From NCBI GenBank assembly GCA_046049675.1, contig JBJORA010000007.1:1-30715 (forward strand): 30,715 nucleotides of DNA, in the 5' to 3' direction. This document shows, one piece after another, positions 17,492-25,564 of the stretch. The position numbers were made by a program, and so were the translations under genes. This DNA comes from CAIXQW01 sp046049675. Its GTDB lineage: Bacteria; Bacteroidota; Bacteroidia; Chitinophagales; Chitinophagaceae. Under the pieces are notes generated by a model, which worked only from the letters and a program-made list of their open reading frames with translations, had not been told where the DNA came from and searched no databases. The number at the start of each line of letters is the position of its first letter. Within the stretch, counting starts at the first letter, position 1.

Positions 17492-18064
17492 ATGAGTACA
17501 ACATCATACATGCCACGTCTTCAGAAGAAGTATCAAGACGAAGTAGTAAGTGCATTAATGACCAAGTTTGGTTACAAAACAGTAATGCAAGTGCCACGCC
17601 TTAGCAAGATATGCCTTAACCAAGGTGTAAAGGGTAGCGTAGGCGACAAGAAGTTAATAGATAATGCAGTTGATGAAATGACATTGATTGCTGGCCAGAA
17701 GGCGGTGCCTACAATGAGTAAGCGCGATATCAGTAACTTTAAGTTACGTAAGAATATGCCAATTGGTGCACGTGTAACATTACGCAGTGCGCAAATGTGG
17801 GAGTTCCTTGATCGTTTTGTAAGTGTAAGCTTACCACGTGTACGCGATTTCAAAGGCGTAAACGAAAAGAGCTTCGACGGTCGTGGCAACTATACACTAG
17901 GTGTAACTGAGCAAATCATTTTCCCTGAAATTGATATTGACAAAGTAAACCGTATTAGTGGTATGGACATTACGTTCGTAACAACTGCAAGAACTAACGA
18001 AGAGGCATACGAATTGCTTCGCTTGTTGGGCATGCCTTATAAAAACATGGTTAAAACAGCTTAA
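17492..18064 (+). CDS. rplE: 50S ribosomal protein L5
   Basis: L5 (uL5) binds 5S rRNA and contacts the P-site tRNA. The 190-residue sequence has the usual N-terminal helix (RLQKKYQDEVVSALM), the IGARVTLR segment, the FVSVSLPRVRDFKG motif and the C-terminal MDITFVTTARTNEEAYELL. Length is slightly above the typical 180. An AAAAGG sequence lies about 6 nt before the start, one of the few Shine-Dalgarno-like upstream motifs in the cluster. Confidence 0.98.
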   Translation: MSTTSYMPRLQKKYQDEVVSALMTKFGYKTVMQVPRLSKICLNQGVKGSVGDKKLIDNAVDEMTLIAGQKAVPTMSKRDISNFKLRKNMPIGARVTLRSAQMWEFLDRFVSVSLPRVRDFKGVNEKSFDGRGNYTLGVTEQIIFPEIDIDKVNRISGMDITFVTTARTNEEAYELLRLLGMPYKNMVKTA

Positions 18065-18099
18065 TTGCATAAAAGTAAAACGCAAAGTAAAAAAACACT

Positions 18100-18369
18100 A
18101 TGGCAAGAGAATCAATAAAAGCTCGTCAGCGCAAACGTGAGAAAATGGTTGCACACTACGCAGATAAGCGTGCAGCACTAAAAGCAGCAGGTGACTATGC
18201 AGGTTTGGATGCACTTCCAAAAAATGCTAGTCCGGTACGTCTTAAAAATCGTTGTCAACTAACGGGTCGTCCTAAAGGCTATATGCGCTACTTCGGTGTT
18301 AGTCGTAACGTATTCCGCGATATGGCACTTAATGGCAAAATACCTGGTGTACGTAAAGCAAGCTGGTAA
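18100..18369 (+). CDS. rpsN: 30S ribosomal protein S14, zinc-independent type
   Basis: S14 (uS14) is a head protein near the decoding region. The 89-residue product is the long, C-minus form: it has a single Cys (NRCQLTGRPKGYMRYFGVSR) and no CxxC pairs, so it does not need zinc. The C-terminal LNGKIPGVRKASW is characteristic. No second, zinc-binding S14 copy is seen in this window. Confidence 0.98.
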   Translation: MARESIKARQRKREKMVAHYADKRAALKAAGDYAGLDALPKNASPVRLKNRCQLTGRPKGYMRYFGVSRNVFRDMALNGKIPGVRKASW

Positions 18370-18418
18370 TATCAATAAAAGAATTAATTAATTTATCATT
18401 CATAAATAGAATAGACAA

Positions 18419-18817
18419 ATGGTAACAGATCCAATTGCGGACTTTTTAACCCGCATTCGCAACGCACAAATGGCTAGCCATCGTATTGTAGAAATACCAG
18501 CTAGTAACGTTAAGAAGCGTATGACCGAAATTTTGTACGAAAAAGGTTATATCCTTAAGTACAAGTTCGAAGACGACAAGAAGCAAGGCTTAATTAAAAT
18601 CGCCTTGAAGTACGATGCTGAAACACGTATGCCAGTTATCAAAGGCATGGAGCGTGTTAGCCGTCCAGGTCTTCGTAGCTATGCAAAGCCAAACGAAATT
18701 AAGCGCGTTAAAAATGGTTTAGGTATCGCTATCGTAAGTACAAGTAAAGGTTTACTTACCGATAAAGAAGCAAAGGCGCAAAACGTAGGTGGCGAAGTAC
18801 TTTGCATTGTGTACTAA
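18419..18817 (+). CDS. rpsH: 30S ribosomal protein S8
   Basis: S8 (uS8) binds the central domain of 16S rRNA and, in E. coli, the spc operon mRNA as a translational repressor. The 132-residue sequence begins MVTDPIADFLTRIRNAQMA and ends with GEVLCIVY, and contains the GLGIAIVSTSKGLLTDKEA motif. It follows rpsN by 49 bp. No E. coli-like S8 target site was recognised near rplE. Confidence 0.98.
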   Translation: MVTDPIADFLTRIRNAQMASHRIVEIPASNVKKRMTEILYEKGYILKYKFEDDKKQGLIKIALKYDAETRMPVIKGMERVSRPGLRSYAKPNEIKRVKNGLGIAIVSTSKGLLTDKEAKAQNVGGEVLCIVY

Positions 18818-18876
18818 ACGAATAACACTGCAGTAAAGCAAACAATAATAATTAAACAATAAAAACGAAATAAGAA

Positions 18877-19431
18877 ATGTCTCGTATAGGTAAAAGTCCA
18901 ATAGCACTTCCTGCAGGCGTTACGTTAACAGTGGATGCTGATAACGTAGTGACCGTGAAGGGTCCTAATGGTACACTGACTCAAGCTATCAGCAGCGATA
19001 TCAAAGTAGCAGTGGAGGATGGTAATGCGGTTTTAGCTCGCCCAAGCGATGCGATTAACCACCGTGCATTACATGGTTTAAGCCGTGCCCTAGTAGCCAA
19101 CATGGTGAAAGGTGTAACAGAAGGCTACAAAAAAGAACTAGAACTAGTAGGTGTAGGTTACAAAGCAAGCAATGCTGGTAACACACTAGACTTAGCTTTA
19201 GGTTATAGCCACAACTTCATTTTCGAAATTCCAAAAGAATTGAAAGTGACAACGGTAACTGAAAAAGGTTCTAACCCAATGGTTATCTTAGAAGGTAGCG
19301 ACAAGCAATTGATTGGCCAGGTGGCTGCTAAATTGCGTAGCCTTCGTAAGCCAGAGCCGTACAAGGGTAAGGGTGTTAAGTACAAGGGCGAAGTTATCCG
19401 TCGTAAAGCTGGTAAGAGCGCAGGTAAATAA
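18877..19431 (+). CDS. rplF: 50S ribosomal protein L6
   Basis: L6 (uL6) lies near the factor-binding site of the 50S subunit. The 184-residue protein starts MSRIGKSPIALPAGV, has the two related L6 domains (VTVKGPNGTL; LGYSHNFIFEIPKEL), and ends with the typical EPYKGKGVKYKGEVIRRKAG. Length is standard. A 59-bp AT-rich spacer precedes it. Confidence 0.98.
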   Translation: MSRIGKSPIALPAGVTLTVDADNVVTVKGPNGTLTQAISSDIKVAVEDGNAVLARPSDAINHRALHGLSRALVANMVKGVTEGYKKELELVGVGYKASNAGNTLDLALGYSHNFIFEIPKELKVTTVTEKGSNPMVILEGSDKQLIGQVAAKLRSLRKPEPYKGKGVKYKGEVIRRKAGKSAGK

Positions 19432-19476
19432 TAAAATAATTAATTGGATTTTTAAGATCATTAAAAAATATCAACA

Positions 19477-19830
19477 ATGGACAATAAAGTATCAAAAAGA
19501 CTAAAGATTAAATATCGTATCAGAAAAAAGGTAACTGGTACGGCGTCTCGTCCACGTTTGAGTGTATATCGTAGCTGCAAAGAAATCTATGCACAAATCA
19601 TAGATGATGCTACAGGTACAACTTTGGCAAGCGCAAGCAGCCTCGCAAAAGATATTGCAGCTGCTGGTGGCACTAAAACAGATAAGAGCAAAAAAGTAGG
19701 CGAAGCTGTAGCAAAAGCAGCAGCGGCAAAAGGCATAACTGCAGTAGTATTTGATCGCGGTGGTAACTTATACCACGGTCGTGTAAAAATGCTTGCAGAA
19801 GGTGCTCGCGAAGGAGGCCTTAACTTCTAA
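19477..19830 (+). CDS. rplR: 50S ribosomal protein L18
   Basis: L18 (uL18) carries 5S rRNA into the 50S subunit. The 117-residue protein has the basic N-terminus (RLKIKYRIRKKVTGT), the RPRLSVYRSCKEIYAQIIDD strand pair and the C-terminal VVFDRGGNLYHGRVKMLAEG, all canonical. It is positioned between rplF and rpsE as expected. Confidence 0.98.
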   Translation: MDNKVSKRLKIKYRIRKKVTGTASRPRLSVYRSCKEIYAQIIDDATGTTLASASSLAKDIAAAGGTKTDKSKKVGEAVAKAAAAKGITAVVFDRGGNLYHGRVKMLAEGAREGGLNF

Positions 19831-19870
19831 AATAAATAACAACGACAAGTACAATTCTTAAAACGATATA

Positions 19871-20389
19871 ATGGCAAGAGCATTAACGAATAGAGTAAGC
19901 GCAGGCGATATGGAACTGCATGACAAAGTGGTACAGATTAACCGTGTAGTAAAAACTACTAAAGGTGGTCGTACGTTTAGCTTTAGCGCACTAGTAATAG
20001 TGGGCAATGGTGCAGGTGTTGTAGGCCGTGGCTTAGGCAAAGCAAAAGAAGTTCAAAAAGCTATTCAAAAAGGTATAGACGATGCAAAGAAGAACTTAAT
20101 TAAAGTTCCTGTAATGCATGGCACTATTCCACATGAGGTGTTTGTTAAAGAAGGCGCTGCTAAGGTAATGATTAAGCCAGCCGCACACGGTACTGGTGTA
20201 ATCGCCGGAGGTAGTATGCGTGCAGTACTAGAAGCTGTAGGTATTACAGACGTACTTACAAAGAGCCTTGGTACTAACAATCCTCACAATGTTGTAAGCG
20301 CAACAATTGCTGCTCTTGGCGAACTTCGCGAGCCAGCTTTGGTTGCTAAGCAACGCAGCGTAAGCCTTAAGAAAGTTTTTGTAGGCTAA
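19871..20389 (+). CDS. rpsE: 30S ribosomal protein S5
   Basis: S5 (uS5) shapes the mRNA channel and affects decoding accuracy. The 172-residue protein has the double-stranded-RNA-binding-like N-terminal domain with VVKTTKGGRTFSFSALVIV and GNGAGVVGRGLGKAKEV, then GTGVIAGGSMRAVLEAVGI and the DVLTKSLGTNNPHN motif. Length and motifs are normal. The spectinomycin-loop region looks like wild type by eye. Confidence 0.98.
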   Translation: MARALTNRVSAGDMELHDKVVQINRVVKTTKGGRTFSFSALVIVGNGAGVVGRGLGKAKEVQKAIQKGIDDAKKNLIKVPVMHGTIPHEVFVKEGAAKVMIKPAAHGTGVIAGGSMRAVLEAVGITDVLTKSLGTNNPHNVVSATIAALGELREPALVAKQRSVSLKKVFVG

Positions 20390-20425
20390 ACTATTAAATT
20401 GGTAACACAGTAATACTTCAATACA

Positions 20426-20602
20426 ATGAGTAAAGTAAAAGTAACACTAGTAAAAAGTCCGATTGACCGCCCAGAGCGTCAAAAGGCTACATTGGTTGCA
20501 CTTGGTTTAACCAAGCTAAACCGTTCTGTTGAGCACGAGGCTACGCCGCAAATTCTTGGTATGATCAAGAAGGTAAGCCACCTTGTAATCGTTCAAAACT
20601 AA
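20426..20602 (+). CDS. rpmD: 50S ribosomal protein L30
   Basis: A 58-codon gene fills the gap between rpsE and rplO. The translated product begins MSKVKVTLVKSPIDRPERQK and continues with ATLVALGLTKLNRSVEHE, then ends with MIKKVSHLVIVQN. This is a clear match to the small L30 (uL30) fold with the conserved K-SPI and LGL-K-N-V motifs. The ATG at 20426 has an A/T-rich upstream region; spacers are 36 and 26 bp. L30 is absent in some phyla but regularly present in Bacteroidota. Confidence 0.96.
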   Translation: MSKVKVTLVKSPIDRPERQKATLVALGLTKLNRSVEHEATPQILGMIKKVSHLVIVQN

Positions 20603-20628
20603 TTATTAATTAATACAAGCAAATTATT

Positions 20629-21081
20629 ATGAATTTACATAATTTAACTCCAGCACCAGGTTCTGTAAAGAAGTCTAAGCGTATTGGTCGTGGCGAAGGT
20701 AGTGGCCATGGTGGTACGAGTACACGCGGTAACAAAGGTGCTCAGCGTAGCGCAAGTTACAAAGTACGTCGTGGTAGCGAAGGTGGTCAGATGCCTATCC
20801 AACGCCGTTTACCAAAAGTTGGTTTTAAGAACATTAACCGTATCGACTATAAAGTGTTTAATACAGGTGCTATTGATGCATTGGTAGAGCGCTACAGTCT
20901 TACAGCTTTCGATCCAGAAAGTTTATACGTTTGTGGTTTAGTAAACCGTACCGATCTTGTTAAAGTATTGGGTCGTGGCGAACTAAAAAGCAAACTAGCC
21001 TTCAAAGTACACGCTACAAGTGCTAGCGCAAAGGCTGCCATCGAAGCTGTAGGCGGTACAGTGGAGATAGTTAATTCTTAA
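20629..21081 (+). CDS. rplO: 50S ribosomal protein L15
   Basis: L15 (uL15) is a late-binding protein extending into the 23S rRNA core. The 150-residue sequence has the Gly/Arg-rich N-terminal extension (RIGRGEGSGHGGTSTRGNKG and following Gln-Arg-Ser) and GGQMPIQRRLPKVGFKN, plus the C-terminal FKVHATSASAKAAIEAVGG. It directly precedes secY with 27 bp between them, the universal arrangement. Confidence 0.98.
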   Translation: MNLHNLTPAPGSVKKSKRIGRGEGSGHGGTSTRGNKGAQRSASYKVRRGSEGGQMPIQRRLPKVGFKNINRIDYKVFNTGAIDALVERYSLTAFDPESLYVCGLVNRTDLVKVLGRGELKSKLAFKVHATSASAKAAIEAVGGTVEIVNS

Positions 21082-21108
21082 ATTATAAAAACCTCGTATA
21101 TTTAGCAG

Positions 21109-22443
21109 GTGAAAAAGCTTATAGAAACAATCAAAAATATCTGGGCAATTGAAGAATTGCGCAACAAAATACTGTTTACACTTGGCTTATTGCTTGTGTA
21201 TCGTGTTGGTGTGCAAATTGTATTGCCGGGTATCAATCCCAATAATATCAAGCTAGGTTCTGGCGAAGGTATTCTTGGTCTACTTAACTCTTTTGCAGGT
21301 GGTGCGTTCAACAACGCGTCAATTTTTGCATTAGGCATCATGCCATACATTAGTGCAAGCATTGCGATGCAGCTTTTGCAAATTGCTTACCCACCATTCA
21401 AAAAGTTGGGTAGCGACGAAAGTGGTCGTAAGCGCTTAAACTCTTATACACGTTATCTTACAATTTTAGTTACACTAGTTCAAGCTGTTGCTTATATCGG
21501 TTATTTGCGCGGTCAAGTAAAAGATGCAATCATTGAAGATAATATCTGGTGGCAGATTTCTACAGTAGTATGTTTGATTACAGGTACATTATTTGTAATG
21601 TGGTTAGGCGAAAAAATTACTGAAAAGGGTATTGGCAATGGTACTTCATTAATTATCATGGCAGGTATTATTGCACGTTTGCCAGAAAGCCTTGGACAAG
21701 AGTTTGTAGCAAAGAGCACACGCGGTGGCGGTGGCTTGCTTATCTTCTTCATTGAGCTTTTGGTATTGCTTGCAACAATCGTTGGTATTATCTTGTTGAC
21801 ACAGGGTACACGACGAATACCAGTTAACTATGCACGCCGCATGGTAGGTGCAAGTAGCCTTAGCGATATTAGTGGTAACAGAGACTTTATTCCTTTGAAA
21901 GTGAATATGGCTAATGTAATGCCAATCATCTTTGCACAGGCTATCTTGTTTATACCTACTGCATTCTTAACGAACAGCAATAGCGCTATCGCAAATGCAT
22001 TCCGCGATTATACAAGCTGGCAGTACAACTTACTGTATGTAGTACTTGTAATTGGTTTTACTTTCTTCTACACTGCATTGATTATGAATCCAACGCAAAT
22101 GAGCGATGATCTTAAGCGTAACAATGCGTTTATTCCAGGTGTAGAGCCGGGCGAACCAACATCTAACTATATTGCAACAATTATTGATCGTATTACTTTA
22201 CCAGGCGCTGTATTACTTGCCTTGATTGGTATCTTACCAAGTATTGCTCGTTTATTTGGCGTTACAACTGGTTTAGCTGGTTTCTACGGTGGTACAAGTA
22301 TGCTTATCATGGTTGGTGTAATCTTAGATTTACTTCAGCAGATAGAAACGAAATTGCTAGAGAAGCACTACGATGGTTTAATGAAAGATGGTCGTATTCA
22401 AGGCCGCACAGCCATGAACTCTCCAGCAGCAGTAGCAAGCTAA
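21109..22443 (+). CDS. secY: Protein translocase channel subunit SecY
   Basis: SecY forms the Sec translocon pore in the cytoplasmic membrane, needed for the signal-peptide proteins encoded nearby. The 444-residue protein starts with GTG at 21109 (MKKLIETIKNIWAIEELRNK) and shows ten hydrophobic segments. Family motifs include GIMPYISASIAMQLL in TM2, the RRIPVNYARR cytoplasmic loop and the AFIPGVEPGEPTSNYI segment before TM8-9. Length is normal. It closes the ribosomal cluster and is followed within 30 bp by a strong intrinsic terminator. Its usual downstream neighbours (map, infA, rpmJ, rpsM, rpsK, rpsD, rpoA, rplQ) are not adjacent. Confidence 0.98.
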   Translation: MKKLIETIKNIWAIEELRNKILFTLGLLLVYRVGVQIVLPGINPNNIKLGSGEGILGLLNSFAGGAFNNASIFALGIMPYISASIAMQLLQIAYPPFKKLGSDESGRKRLNSYTRYLTILVTLVQAVAYIGYLRGQVKDAIIEDNIWWQISTVVCLITGTLFVMWLGEKITEKGIGNGTSLIIMAGIIARLPESLGQEFVAKSTRGGGGLLIFFIELLVLLATIVGIILLTQGTRRIPVNYARRMVGASSLSDISGNRDFIPLKVNMANVMPIIFAQAILFIPTAFLTNSNSAIANAFRDYTSWQYNLLYVVLVIGFTFFYTALIMNPTQMSDDLKRNNAFIPGVEPGEPTSNYIATIIDRITLPGAVLLALIGILPSIARLFGVTTGLAGFYGGTSMLIMVGVILDLLQQIETKLLEKHYDGLMKDGRIQGRTAMNSPAAVAS

Positions 22444-22470
22444 TTTTATACTTTAATTTTGATTTTCTGA

Positions 22471-22498
22471 AAGCAGCAGGGCAACTTGCTGCTTTTTT
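22471..22498 (+). terminator. Intrinsic terminator after secY
   Basis: AAGCAGCAGG (22471-22480) pairs with CTTGCTGCTT (22485-22494), leaving a GCAA tetraloop and one G-T wobble, and is followed by a T-run to 22498. The 10-bp stem, stable loop and T-tract make a textbook Rho-independent terminator for the S10-spc cluster. Confidence 0.92.
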
Positions 22499-22526
22499 GT
22501 GTTGTATACACAAGCGGGTTTTGCAT

Positions 22527-22704
22527 TTAAATTGTCATTGCGCTACACTAAACATTCTGTGCTGATCCGCAAAGCTGCACCAATCTCAAGGAGATTTCGC
22601 TACAAAGATTGTCATACTCTTATTTTTGAACTGACAGCCAGCACCTACGGAGCTACGTAGAACCTTTTTACCTATTTCTACTAACAGCACAGCTCCTCTG
22701 GAGC
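22527..22704. repeat. Cluster of REP-like palindromic elements
   Basis: A TTGTCATTGCG fragment near 22531 resembles the edge of common Bacteroidota interspersed repeats. It is followed by AATCTC-AAG-GAGATT (22582-22596), CTACG...CGTAG (22645-22660) and GCTCC-TCT-GGAGC (22692-22704). The family assignment is by resemblance only; genome-wide copy number cannot be seen from here. Confidence 0.45.
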
Positions 22705-22960
22705 GTACTTTAACACTGATCAGCAATGCTACGTTGCAAGTGGCAGCACACAGCAGCATACCGATGCGAAGCCTAGACCGACCTAGAAATATGGAGCAGA
22801 AAATCAGTTCGCAGCACTAGGAAGGGTTGGGCTGTGTGTCAGCAGGTGCAGCGCCCCATAAGTGAAACGATGATATTGAAGTCAAACAAGGCGCCTCAGC
22901 TGCGTGGCCTAGTGCGTGAGCTAGATTTTCGCGAACATATTTCTAAGTCTTGATTTTTTG

Positions 22961-22986
22961 TTTCTTTTGCATCAAGGCAAAAGAAA
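22961..22986. repeat. Perfect 10-bp inverted repeat, probable dispersed element end
   Basis: TTTCTTTTGC (22961-22970) and GCAAAAGAAA (22977-22986) form a perfect inverted repeat around ATCAAG. The surrounding text resembles a dispersed sequence seen in many Bacteroidota genomes downstream of genes. It lacks a transposase and cannot be called an insertion sequence. Confidence 0.5.
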
Positions 22987-23241
22987 AGAAAACCCATGCG
23001 CAAACGTTTAAGAACCCTAACACACAACTTACCACTAAATGTAAGGTAGCGCACTATTTACTAGTTGCTACTTAGTGTGGCTTTGCAAATCATGATAAAA
23101 CGATTTATCAGTGTTTCCACCAATACGAACTCCTGCAGCTTAGCTTGGCCGCTTAATTTGCAGCCTGCAAGCAATTCTTATCGGTAGAATTACTATTGCC
23201 CACCCAATTAAACATGCACAAATTCCGTTTTAATAATAGGC

Positions 23242-24606
23242 ATGTACGGTCGTAGCATCTTATCCTTGGTAAAAGCATCAGATTTACTGGTGCTAAAAGC
23301 AGTTGCGCTGTTCCTATGTGCAAATTTATTACAAGCCTATTTTACACCACTATGCAACAACGAAGCACTCTATGTATTGTATAGCAAGCATCTACAATGG
23401 TGTTATATTGATCATCCGCCAGTAGTAGCATGGCTAATACATTTCGTTGGTGATACACAAAGCACATTGCTTGTGCGCCTGCCATTTATTTTTTGTAATG
23501 CTATATGCTACCTTTTGTTGTGGGCTTTAGTAAGGCATAAAGTTGAGCCCGTATATTTTTTAATGAGTTGTGCATGCTTTGTACTAATGAGCTTCTTCGG
23601 ATTTATGGCCACACCAGATAATGCATTGCTGCTAGCTATCGCACTCTATCTTTTTGTACTGCAAAAATTTCTTAAGCAGTCAACTATTAGCAGTGCCTTG
23701 CTTTTAGGCTTTTGCGCAGCACTAGCAATCTATTGCAAATATCACGCAATACTAATTGTGTGTAGTACATTGCTGGTGCAGTGGCGAAGGTTCAATAATG
23801 CGCATACATATTTCGCGTTGCTCGCATGTTGTATTTGCCTTACACCGCTTGTCTGGTGGCAATATCAAAATGGCTTTCCTTCCCTACAACTTCATCTGGT
23901 GCAGCGCAACAGCGGATTTAAGTTGGAAAATGTTGTATCGTTTATACTTACCATAGCCTTGTTATACATGCCAGTATGTTTGGTTGTTCGCAGTTATTTT
24001 AGGCAATGGTTTTTGCTAGATGAATTTCAAAAGTGTTTAGTGGCAAGTATCATTTTAGTATTGGGTGTCTTTGCAATCAAAAGTTTTTCACTGAATATAT
24101 TTGCGCATTGGTTGCTTTGTATTGTACCAGCAGCTATACTTTTATTTGCAGGGTTTCTACAGGAATCATTGGTTGCATTTACTTTGTTTAGATTCATAAA
24201 ATTTCAACGCTTATCTTTTGCCTTAATTACCATAGTTGCGGTAGGAAGAATTTTTATTGCTATTCCTCAGAGCGGTATACGCCACGATTTTAGTAGTCAA
24301 CATGCCCAAGTAGCGTGGATTAATGAGCAAGCGCAAGACAAGCAAATACTTGTTGTAAACGACCCGCATACTGCAGTACAATTTGCTTGGTTTAATAAGC
24401 AGCGGCAATTTGGTTTTGTACGACGTTTTTGGAGTTTGCCTACACATCTTGAGCAATGGCACAAACCAATCACTAGTAATAACCTCACAAAAACCTTTAT
24501 TGTTAGCACAAGTACACATTTCCCAAACTGCGATAGCTGTACTATCGACGGCACAAAGTTTTACTATGGCGCAGTTGAAGCAGAGGCGCTTGCCACGATT
24601 TACTAA
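23242..24606 (+). CDS. GT39/PMT-family membrane glycosyltransferase (ArnT-like GT-C fold)
   Basis: The 454-residue polytopic protein resembles GT39 enzymes that use polyprenyl-phosphate-linked sugars at the periplasmic face. The N-terminal loop after TM1 reads LCNNEALYVLYSKHLQW and then CYIDHPPVVAWL, matching the family's DE-AYY-YS-...-DHPP signature. Further on, TPDNALL (124-130) and YCKYHAIL (164-171) are also family motifs. About ten or more hydrophobic helices follow, and a soluble C-terminal part. The normally acidic first residue of the catalytic DE pair is Asn40 here. The gene is inserted between secY and map, where the two are normally adjacent. Acceptor and sugar are unknown. Confidence 0.82.
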   Translation: MYGRSILSLVKASDLLVLKAVALFLCANLLQAYFTPLCNNEALYVLYSKHLQWCYIDHPPVVAWLIHFVGDTQSTLLVRLPFIFCNAICYLLLWALVRHKVEPVYFLMSCACFVLMSFFGFMATPDNALLLAIALYLFVLQKFLKQSTISSALLLGFCAALAIYCKYHAILIVCSTLLVQWRRFNNAHTYFALLACCICLTPLVWWQYQNGFPSLQLHLVQRNSGFKLENVVSFILTIALLYMPVCLVVRSYFRQWFLLDEFQKCLVASIILVLGVFAIKSFSLNIFAHWLLCIVPAAILLFAGFLQESLVAFTLFRFIKFQRLSFALITIVAVGRIFIAIPQSGIRHDFSSQHAQVAWINEQAQDKQILVVNDPHTAVQFAWFNKQRQFGFVRRFWSLPTHLEQWHKPITSNNLTKTFIVSTSTHFPNCDSCTIDGTKFYYGAVEAEALATIY

Positions 24607-24649
24607 TAGCTTTTCGCAAGGGTGCGTTACTTGGCACAACACATTTCCT

Positions 24650-24657
24650 TACCTTTG
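24650..24657 (+). promoter_or_regulatory. -7 promoter element of map
   Basis: TACCTTTG matches TAnnTTTG exactly and ends 9 nt before the map ATG at 24667. A TTG at 24631-24633 could be the -33 element, with a rather short 16-bp spacer. It implies that map has its own promoter with a very short leader. Confidence 0.55.
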
Positions 24658-24666
24658 CAATACTGT

Positions 24667-25482
24667 ATGATCTACTACAAGACCAACGAAGAGGTAGAGT
24701 TGTTGCGCAAGAGTAATTTACTTGTTAGCAATTGCCTAGCAGAAATGGCTAAAGCACTAAAGCCCGGTATTACCCCTAAGCAATTAGATACATTGGCATA
24801 TAATTTCTTTGGCGATCATGGTGGTATTCCGGCATTCTTAAACTACCCTGGTCAGCACGGCCCTTTTCCGGCAACTGTATGCATTAGCTTGAACAATGCT
24901 GTGGTGCATGGCATTCCTACGGACGAGCCTATTAAAGAAGGCGATGTAGTAAGCTTAGATACTGGTGTAAAGCTCAATGGATTTGTAGGTGATAGTGCTT
25001 ATACATTTGCCGTAGGCGATGTAAGCGAAGACATACAGCGCTTAATGCGCGTAACAAAGCAAAGTTTATTTGCAGCCATCAAGCAAGCTGTTGTTGGCAA
25101 TAGAATTGGCGATATTGGTTTTGCCGTGCAAGATGTTTGCGCTACAAAAAATAAGCTGGGCATTGTACGCGATTTGTGCGGGCATGGCCTTGGTAGATCT
25201 TTACACGAAGAACCAGAAGTGCCTAATACTGGCCGTCGTGGTAATGGGCTTAAACTTTTAGATGGCCTCGTTATTGCCATAGAGCCAATGATTAACCTTG
25301 GTAAAGCAGACGTGGTACTTGCCGACGACGACTGGACCATCATCACGAAAGATGGTAGTATGAGTGCCCACTACGAGCATAGCATTTGTGTGCGCAAAGG
25401 CAGTGCCGATATTCTTGGCGACTTTACGCCTATTGAAGCTGCTGAAGTAGCAAATGCTAATTTAATGAGTGGCTTTTATTAA
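24667..25482 (+). CDS. map: Type I methionine aminopeptidase
   Basis: This enzyme removes the initiator Met from new proteins in the cytoplasm. The ATG at 24667 gives 271 residues starting MIYYKTNEEVELLRKSN, the usual Bacteroidota start; an upstream in-frame ATG at 24622 lies before the -7 element and is rejected. All five metal ligands are present: Asp98 (DTG), Asp109 (GDSA), His173 (GHGLG), Glu206 (IEPM) and Glu237 (YEHS). The substrate-site His81 (VHGIP) is also present. Normally map sits directly behind secY; here a glycosyltransferase gene and noncoding DNA intervene. Confidence 0.97.
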   Translation: MIYYKTNEEVELLRKSNLLVSNCLAEMAKALKPGITPKQLDTLAYNFFGDHGGIPAFLNYPGQHGPFPATVCISLNNAVVHGIPTDEPIKEGDVVSLDTGVKLNGFVGDSAYTFAVGDVSEDIQRLMRVTKQSLFAAIKQAVVGNRIGDIGFAVQDVCATKNKLGIVRDLCGHGLGRSLHEEPEVPNTGRRGNGLKLLDGLVIAIEPMINLGKADVVLADDDWTIITKDGSMSAHYEHSICVRKGSADILGDFTPIEAAEVANANLMSGFY

Positions 25483-25493
25483 TGCCGAAGCCG

Positions 25494-25501
25494 TAAATTT
25501 G
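25494..25501 (+). promoter_or_regulatory. -7 promoter element upstream of the pirin gene
   Basis: TAAATTTG matches TAnnTTTG exactly, 63 nt before the pirin ATG. The -33 element is not clear (a TTTTA run lies about 15-20 bp upstream). It suggests separate transcription from map with a leader of roughly 55 nt. Confidence 0.4.
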
Positions 25502-25564
25502 TATTGACATCGCCGTCTTTCTATTGAAGGATAGCGAAGAAATATTAAGTGCAAATTTTTTAGA

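Larger units (their letters stand above)
22499..23241. other. Noncoding region with scattered short palindromes
   Basis: About 740 bp without a credible gene. It contains several small inverted repeats and fragments that resemble dispersed Bacteroidota intergenic repeats, listed separately. Beyond about 22990 I see nothing recognisable until the glycosyltransferase gene; no tRNA or other RNA gene was found. Confidence 0.6.

Noticed and set aside
22499..23241. Remnant insertion sequence after secY
   Set aside because: Palindromes are present, but no transposase remnant, terminal inverted-repeat pair or target duplication was seen.
24622..24666. Upstream ATG start for map
   Set aside because: It lies before the TACCTTTG -7 element and adds 15 residues absent from the family.
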